A stretch of 64,000 nucleotides of DNA, taken from positions 2,356,001 through 2,420,000 of the forward strand of contig NZ_CP034035.1 of the NCBI RefSeq assembly GCF_005484945.1, written 5' to 3'. A model generated the notes under the pieces. The model ran no database searches and was not told the DNA's origin. It was given only the letters and a program-made list of their open reading frames with translations. Source of the stretch: Brenneria rubrifaciens (lineage in GTDB: Bacteria > Pseudomonadota > Gammaproteobacteria > Enterobacterales > Enterobacteriaceae). The position numbers were made by a program, and so were the translations under genes. Positions 53,701-62,700 of the stretch are shown here, one piece after another. How positions within the stretch are numbered: position 1 is the first letter of the stretch; each line of letters starts with the position of its first letter.

Positions 53701-56700
53701 TCGGCCGTCCCATCGCCAACACCCGAATCTATATTCTGGATACGCAGGGCCAGCCTGCGCCGCTTGGCGTGGCCGGGGAAATCCATATCGCCGGCGTCGG
53801 CGTGGCGCGCGGTTATCTCAACCGCCCCGAACTGACCGCCGAGCGCTTTATCCCCGACCCGTTCTCAACAACCTCTGACGCCCGCCTCTACAAGACCGGC
53901 GACCTCGGCCGCTGGCTGCCCGACGGCAGCATCGAATACCTCGGCCGTAATGACTTCCAGGTCAAGCTGCGCGGCTTCCGTATCGAGCTTGGCGAAATCG
54001 AAACCCGGCTGACGCAGTGCCCCGGCGTACAGGAAGCGGTGGTGGTCGCCCGCGAAGACAGCCCCGGCGACACCCGGCTGGTGGCCTACCTCTGCCCGCA
54101 GGCCGACGCCGTACTAGACCCCGCCGACCTGCGCCGGCAGCTCAGCCAACATCTGGCCGAGTATATGGTGCCGAGCGCCTTTGTCACCCTCGATGCCTTC
54201 CCACTCACCCCGAACGGCAAGCTCGACCGCAAGGCGCTGCCCGCCCCCGACCAGACGGCGGTGGTCAGCCGGGGTTATGACGCGCCGCAGGGCGAGGTGG
54301 AAACCGCGCTGGCCGATATCTGGCAAGACCTGCTGGGCGTCACGCGCGTCGGCCGCCACGACCACTTTTTCGAACTCGGCGGCCATTCGCTGATGGCGGT
54401 CAGCCTGATTGAACGACTGCGCAGCCGGGGTTATCAGCTTGAAGTACGCGGCGTTTTCACCACCCCGGTACTCCATGAGATGGCGGCGACGATACACGAC
54501 CATCATGGTGAAGCGGCCTTCGTCGTCCCGCCCAACCGCATCCCCGAAGGCTGTACCGTCATTACCCCGGATCTGCTGCCGCTGGTGGCGCTCACCCAGG
54601 CGGAGATCGATACCGTTGTCGATACCGTATCCGGCGGCGCCGCCAATGTGCAGGATATTTACCCGCTCGCGCCGCTACAGGAAGGCATTCTGTTCCATCA
54701 TCAGTTACAAACGCAGGGGGATACCTATCTGTTAAAGAGCCTGGCGGCTTTTGACCGGCGTGAACGTCTTGATGCGTTTCTGGATGCGCTGCAACAGATC
54801 ATTGACCGCCACGATATCCTGCGTACCGCCGTCTGCTGGCAGGGACTGAGCCAACCGGTGCAGGTGGTCTGGCGTCGGGCCGTCCTGCCAGTCAATACTT
54901 TCGTACCTGCTTCGCTGGAGAATATCCCGACTCAGTTGGAAGCACATATCGATCCGCGCCAGCACCGGCTCAACTTGAGTCATGCACCGTTGTTCGCCGC
55001 CGACATCGCCCACGATCCGGTTCACGACGAATGGTTGCTGGCGCTGCGTTTCCACCATCTGGTCAGTGACCATGTGACGTTGGCGCTGATTGTTAAGGAG
55101 ATCCGACTGCTGGTTCAAGGACGTAAAGAGGCGTTACCGACGCCGTTGCCGTACCGCAACTTTATCGCCCAGATCCTGAACGTACCGCTCTCGGTGCATG
55201 AAGCCTATTTCCGCCAACGGCTGGCGGACGTCGATACCCCGACCGCGCCTTTCGGCCTGCTTGATGTGCGGGGCAACGGCGAGGCGATCAGCGAAGCACA
55301 TCTGTCGCTGGATACCGCGCTGGCCGCGACGATCCGGACGCAGGCTCGCCGTCTGGGCGTCAGCCCGAGCGTACTGTTCCACGTGGCCTGCGCGCTGGTG
55401 CTGGCGCACACCAGCGGTCGTGATGATGTGGTCTTCGGCTCGGTGCTGTCCGGGCGTTTGCAGGGCAACGCCGGGGCTGACCGGGTGATGGGGATGTTTA
55501 TCAATACCCTGCCGCTGCGCATCGTCCTCGGCAGGCAGAGTGCGCAGGAAGTCGTACAAACCGCCTCGCATGCGTTGACGGCCCTGCTGGAGCACGAGCA
55601 GGCGCCGCTGACGCTGGCCCAGCGCTGTAGCGGGGTGGCTCAACCCATGCCGCTGTTCAGCGCATTATTCAACTACCGCCACAGCCTGTCCGATCCCGGC
55701 GCTGAAAGCTGGGACGGCATACGTATCCTGGCCTCGGAAGAGCGCACCAACTACCCGCTCACCCTGTCGGTGGACGATCTCGGCGAGGCTTTCCGTTTGA
55801 CGGCCAAAACCGTCGCCGGCGTCGACCCGGTACGCATGGTTCGCTATATGGTCACCGCAATACGTGGGCTGTCCGCCGCGCTGGAGAGCGCCGCTCAGCA
55901 ACCGGCGCTCAACCTGCCGGTGCTGCCGGACGCCGAGCGCCGGCAACTGCTGGAGGACTTTAACGCCACCGACGTCGACTTCCCGCAACAGACGTTGATC
56001 CACCCACAGTTTGAAGCACAGGCGGCGCGCACCCCTGACGCCATCGCCGTGCTGTTCGGGGACAACGCGCTTACCTATGACGAACTCAATCGCCGGGCCA
56101 ACCAACTGGCGCATCATCTGATCTCGCTGGGCGTCCGGCCCGATGACCGCATCGCCATCTGCGTCGAGCGCGGACTGGACATGATGGTCGGTTTGCTCGC
56201 CATTCTCAAAGCCGGCGCCGCCTATCTACCGCTCGATCCCGCTTACCCCGCCGAACGCCTGCGCTATATGCTCGACGACGCCCAACCCGTCGCCCTGCTT
56301 ACCCAGACCGCACAGCGGGAAACATTCGACGATACCCGGCCTATTCTGCTGCTGGATACCCCGGCGTCCGCCGCCTATGCGGAGAGTAATCCCGATGCCC
56401 GGACGCTGGGGCTGAACTCACGCCATCTGGCCTATGTCATCTACACCTCCGGCTCCACCGGCAAACCCAAAGGCGTCATGGTCGCCCACCGCAACGTGCT
56501 CAACCTCGCCTGCGCACTACAGCCGCTGCTGGCACTCGAACGGCCCAGCCGCATCGCCCTCAACGCCAGTATCGTGTTCGATGCCTCGGTTAAAAACTGG
56601 CTCCAACTGCTGTCGGGACACACGCTGGTCATTATCCCTGAAGCCCTCCGCGCCGATGCGCAACAGCTCTGGCGCTACTTTTCCCGTCACGCCGTCGATT

Positions 56701-59700
56701 GGTTCGACTGCACCCCCGTGCAGTTGCACTGGCTGCTCAATGCCGGTCTCGGCGCCGACCCGGCCTACCAGCCCGCTGGGGTATTAATCGGCGGAGAGGC
56801 CATCCCGCCGCACACCTGGTCAAGCCTGGCCACGCTCACCGCCACCCGCTTTATCAACGTTTACGGCCCCACCGAATGTACCGTCGATGCCACCGCCTGC
56901 GTCATCGACCATGCACACCCGCTGCCGGTCATCGGTAAACCGCTCGCCAACACCAAAATCTATATTCTGGATGCGCAAGGGCAGCTTGCCCCGCTCGGCG
57001 TGGCGGGAGAAATCCATATCGGCGGCGTCGGCGTGGCGCGCGGCTACCTCCACCGCCCCGAACTGACCGCCGAACGCTTTATCCCCGACCCGTTCTCAAC
57101 GGCGTCTGACGCCCGCCTCTACAAGACCGGCGACCTCGGCCGCTGGCTGCCCGACGGCAATATTGAGTATCTGGGACGTAACGACTTCCAGGTCAAAGTG
57201 CGCGGTTTCCGTATTGAACCCGGTGAAATCGAAGCCCGGCTGACGCAGTGCCCCGGCGTACAGGAAGCGGTGGTGGTCGCCCGCGAAGAAAACCCCGGCG
57301 ATACCCGGCTGGTGGCTTATCTCTGCCCGCAGGCCGGCGCTAAATTACTCCCCGCCGACCTGCGCCGGCAGCTTAACGAGTCTCTGGCCGAGTATATGGT
57401 GCCGAGCGCCTTTGTCACCCTCGACGCCTTCCCGCTCACCCCGAACGGCAAGCTCGACCGCAAGGCGCTGCCCGCCCCCGACCAGACGGCGGTGGTCAGC
57501 CGCAGTTATGACGCGCCGCAGGGCGAGGTGGAAACCGCGTTGGCTGAGATCTGGCAAGATCTGCTGGGGTTAGCGCGCGTCGGCCGCCACGACCATTTCT
57601 TCGAACTCGGCGGCCATTCGCTGATGGCGGTCAGCCTGATTGAACGACTGCGCAACCGGGGTTATCAGCTTGAAGTACGCGGCGTTTTCACCACCCCGGT
57701 ACTCCATGAGATGGCGACGACGATACAGGATCATCAGGGTGAAGCGGCCTTTGTCGTCCCGCCCAACCTCATCCCCGAGGGCTGTACCGCCCTTACCCCG
57801 GAACTGCTGCCGCTGGTGACGCTCACTCAGCACGAAATCGACACGATTATCGACACCGTGCCTGGCGGCGCCGCCAATGTGCAGGATATCTACCCGCTTG
57901 GACCGTTGCAGGAGGGGATACTGTTTCATCACCTGTTACAGGCGGAGGGGGATACCTATCTGTTAAGAAGCCTGGTGGCTTTTGATCGGCGTGAATATCT
58001 TGATGCGTTTCTGGAGGCGCTGCAACAGATCATTGACCGTCACGATATTCTGCGTACCGCTATCTGCTGGCAGGGGCTAAATCAGCCCGTTCAGGTAGTC
58101 TGGCGACAGGCCACCCTGCCGGTCAACACCTTTGCTCCCGCCTCGCCAGACGATGTTGCGGGCCAATTGCAGGCGCATACCGATCCACGCTCACACCTCC
58201 TTAATCTTAATCAGGCACCGCTGTTTGCCGCGGATATTGCTCCCGACCCCGAGAATGATGAATGGCTGCTGGCGCTGCGTTTCCACCATCTGGTCAGTGA
58301 CCATGTGACGCTGGCGCTGATTGTTAACGAGATCCGTCTGCTGGTTCAAGGACGTAAAGAGGCGTTACCGACGCCGTTGCCATACCGCAACTTTATCGCC
58401 CAGATCCTGAACGTACCGCTCTCGGTACATGAGACCTATTTCCGCGATCGGCTGGCTGATGTTGATACTCCTACGACGCCTTTTGATTTATTGGATGTAC
58501 AAGGCGATAGCGCGGAGATAAGGGAGTGCCGTCTGTCACTGAATATCACTCTGGCTACGGCGATTCGCACTCAGGCGCAACGTTTAGGAGTAAGCGCCGG
58601 CGTGCTGTTCCACGTGGCCTACGCGCTGGTACTGGCACACACCAGCGGTCGCCATGATGTGGTCTTCGGCTCGGTGCTGTCAGGGCGCTTACAGGGGATC
58701 GCCGGATCTGACCGGGTGATGGGGATGTTTATCAATACCTTACCCGTGCGAATGTCTCTCAGCGACCACAGCATACTGGACGTTGTGCAGGCCACCTACC
58801 GCGATCTGACGTCGCTGCTGGAGCATGAACAGGCGCCGCTGGCGCTGGCCCAGCGCTGTAGCGGCATTACGCCGCCGGTTCCCTTGTTTAGCGCCCTGCT
58901 CAACTATCGTCATAGTCAGTCAGGCCCGGCCGACGAAGGATATATACGCGTAGTCGCTGCCGAGGAACGTACCAATTATCCACTCACCCTGTCGATCGAC
59001 GATCAGGGGCAAGGCTTCAGTCTGGTGGCTCAAACCGCCGCCCCCCTCGACCCCGGCCGGGTGGCTCACTATCTGGAGACCGCCATTTATGGTCTGGTCG
59101 AGGCGCTGGCAGTCGAACCCCAACGCCCGATCATGACGATATCGGTATTGCCGGACACCGAGCGTCGGCAGGTGCTGGTTGATTTCAATGCCACCGACGC
59201 CGACTTTCCGCAGCATTTACTGGTTCATGAACTGTTCGAAACGCAGGCTGCGCGAAGCCCTGACGCCATCGCGGTCGTCTTCGGCGAACAGACCCTGAGT
59301 TACGCTGAACTCAATCGCCGCGCCAATCAGTTGGCACATCATCTGCTGATGCTTGGCGTTCACCCCGACGATCGCATCGCGATCTGTGTGGCGCGTGGTC
59401 TGGAGATGGTTATCGGTCTGCTCGGCATTCTTAAAGCCGGCGCCGCCTATATACCCCTCGACCCAACCTACCCCACCGAGCGCCTGCGCTACATGCTTGA
59501 TGATGCCAAACCGGTCACGCTGCTCACTCAGCACGCCCTGATCGCCCGGCTGGATAGCGGCCTGCCTACCGTGATACTCGACGCCCCGTACACCGCCGGT
59601 AAGGAGACGCCGGACGGCAATCCCGATGCCCGGGCGCTGGGGCTGACGCCGCGCCATCTGGCCTATGTCATTTATACCTCCGGCTCCACCGGCAAGCCCA

Positions 59701-62700
59701 AGGGCGTCATGATTGAACACGTCAATCTGGTCAACTTCCTGTGTTCAATGAGCAAGGAACCGGGTATGGCGCAAGAAGATGTATTACTTGGCGTTACCTC
59801 TCTCTCTTTCGATATTTCCATTCTGGAGCTATTCCTGCCGTTATTATCCGGCGCGCAACTCGTTCTGGCGACGCAGACACAGGCGGCCGATGCGCAGCAA
59901 CTTGCCGCATTGATTGCTCACCATAAGGTTTCCTTTATGCAGGCCACGCCTTCAACCTGGCGTATTTTATTGCAACTGCCTGATTTTTCCCTGCCCGTCG
60001 GCTTCAAGGCGCTGTGCGGCGGAGAGGCGTTGTCTGAAAAGCTGGCCACGCAGTTGCTCCAACAGGTCGTTACGCTGTGGAATATGTACGGCCCGACAGA
60101 AACGACGATCTGGTCCGCGCTAAACGGTCTGACCCGGCCTCTTCCCGATATTGGTCACCCGATTGCCAACACCCAAATCTATATTCTGGATACGCAGGGC
60201 CAGCCTGCGCCGCTTGGCGTGGCCGGGGAAATCCATATCGGCGGCGTCGGCGTGGCGCGCGGTTATCTCAACCGCCCCGAACTGACCGCCGAGCGCTTTA
60301 TCCCCGACCCGTTCTCAACAACCTCTGACGCCCGCCTCTACAAGACCGGCGACCTCGGCCGCTGGCTGCCCGACGGCAGCATCGAATACCTCGGCCGTAA
60401 TGACTTCCAGGTCAAGCTGCGCGGCTTCCGTATCGAACCCGGTGAAATCGAAGCCCGGCTGACGCAGTGCCCCGGCGTACAGGAAGCGGTGGTGGTCGCC
60501 CGCGAAGACAGCCCCGGCGACACCCGGCTGGTGGCCTATCTCTGCCCGCAGGCCGACGCCGTGCCTGACCCCGCCGACCTGCGCCGGCAGCTCAGCCAAC
60601 ATCTGGCCGAGTATATGATCCCGAGCGCCTTTGTCACCCTCGATGCCTTCCCGCTCACCCCGAACGGCAAGCTCGACCGCAAGGCGCTGCCCGCCCCCGA
60701 CCAGACGGCGGTGGTCAGCCGGGGTTATGACGCGCCGCAGGGCGAGTTGGAAATCGCGCTGGCCGACATCTGGCAAGATCTGCTGGGCGTCACGCGCGTC
60801 GGCCGCCACGACCATTTCTTCGAACTCGGCGGCCATTCGCTGCTGGCGGTCAGCCTGATTGAACGACTGCGCAACCGGGGTTATCAGCTTGAAGTACGCG
60901 GCGTTTTCACCACCCCGGTACTGCATGAGATGGCGGCGACGATACACGACCATCAGGGTGAAGCGGCCTTCGTCGTCCCGCCCAACCGCATCCCCGAAGG
61001 CTGTACCGTCATTACCCCGGATCTGCTGCCGCTGGTGACACTCACCCAGGCGGAGATCGATACCGTTGTCGATACCGTATCCGGCGGCGCCGCCAATGTG
61101 CAGGATATCTACCCGCTCGCGCCGCTACAGGAAGGCATTCTGTTCCATCATCAATTACAGACGCAGGGGGATACCTATCTGTTAAGAAGCCTGGTGGCTT
61201 TTGACCGGCGTGAACGTCTTGATGCGTTTCTGGATGCGCTGCAACAGATCATTGACCGCCACGATATTCTGCGTACCGCTATCTGCTGGCAGGGGCTAAA
61301 TCAGCCCGTTCAGGTAGTCTGGCGACAGGCCGCCCTGCCGGTCAACACCTTTTCTCCCGCCTCGCCAGACGATGTTCCAGGTCAATTGCAGGCGCATACC
61401 GATCCACGCTCACACCGCCTTAATCTCAATCAGGCGCCGCTATTCGCCGCCGATATCGCCCACAACCCAGCTTACGATGAGTGGCTGCTGGCGCTGCGTT
61501 TCCACCATCTGGTCAGTGACCATGTGACGCTGGCGCTGATTGTTAAGGAGATCCGACTGCTGGTTCAAGGACGTAAAGAGGCGTTACCGACGCCGTTGCC
61601 GTACCGCAACTTTATCGCCCAGATCCTGAACGTACCGCTCTCGGTGCATGAAGCCTATTTCCGCCAACGGCTGGCGGACGTCGATACCCCGACCGCGCCT
61701 TTCGGCCTGCTTGATGTGCGGGGTGAGGGTAAAAACATAACCGAAGCGCGTCTGTCGTTAGCGGACTCACTCGTCGACGCCCTCCGCCATCAGACTCGCC
61801 GTCTGGGCGTCAGCCCGAGCGTGCTGTTTCACATTGCTTACGCTCAGGTGCTGGCGCACACCAGCGGTTGTGATGATGTGGTCTTCGGCTCGGTGCTGTC
61901 CGGGCGTTTGCAGGGCAACGCCGGGGCTGACCGGATGATGGGGATGTTTATCAATACCCTGCCGCTGCGCATCGTCCTCGGCAGGCAGAGTGCGCAGGAA
62001 GTCGTGCAAGCCGCCTCGCATGCGCTGACGGCCCTGCTGGAGCATGAGCAGGCGCCGCTGACGCTGGCTCAGCGCTGTAGCGGGGTGGCTCAACCCATGC
62101 CGCTGTTCAGCGCATTATTCAACTACCGCCATAGCCTGTCCGATCCCGGCGCTGAAAGCTGGGACGGCATACGTATCCTGGCCTCGGAAGAGCGCACCAA
62201 CTACCCGCTCATGGTTTCGGTAGACGACCGGGGTGATGAATTTGGTCTGGTGGTTCAGGCTCTCACAGGTATCGACGCTTCCAGAGTCGCTAACTATTTG
62301 GTCACGGCAATCAGCGGATTGATCGCCACGCTGAATACCAATCCACAGCGCCCCATCATGACGATATCGGTATTGCCGGATACCGAGCGTCGGCAGGTGC
62401 TGGTTGATTTCAATGCCACCGACGCCGACTTTCCGCAGCATTTACTGGTTCATGAACTGTTCGAAACGCAGGCTGCGCGAAGCCCTGACGCCATCGCGGT
62501 CGTCTTCGGCGAACAGACCCTGAGTTACGCTGAACTCAATCGCCGCGCCAATCAGTTGGCACATCATCTGCTGATGCTTGGCGTTCACCCCGACGATCGC
62601 ATCGCGATCTGTGTGGCGCGCGGTCTGGAGATGGTTATCGGTCTGCTCGGCATTCTTAAAGCCGGCGCCGCCTATATACCCCTCGACCCAACCTACCCCA

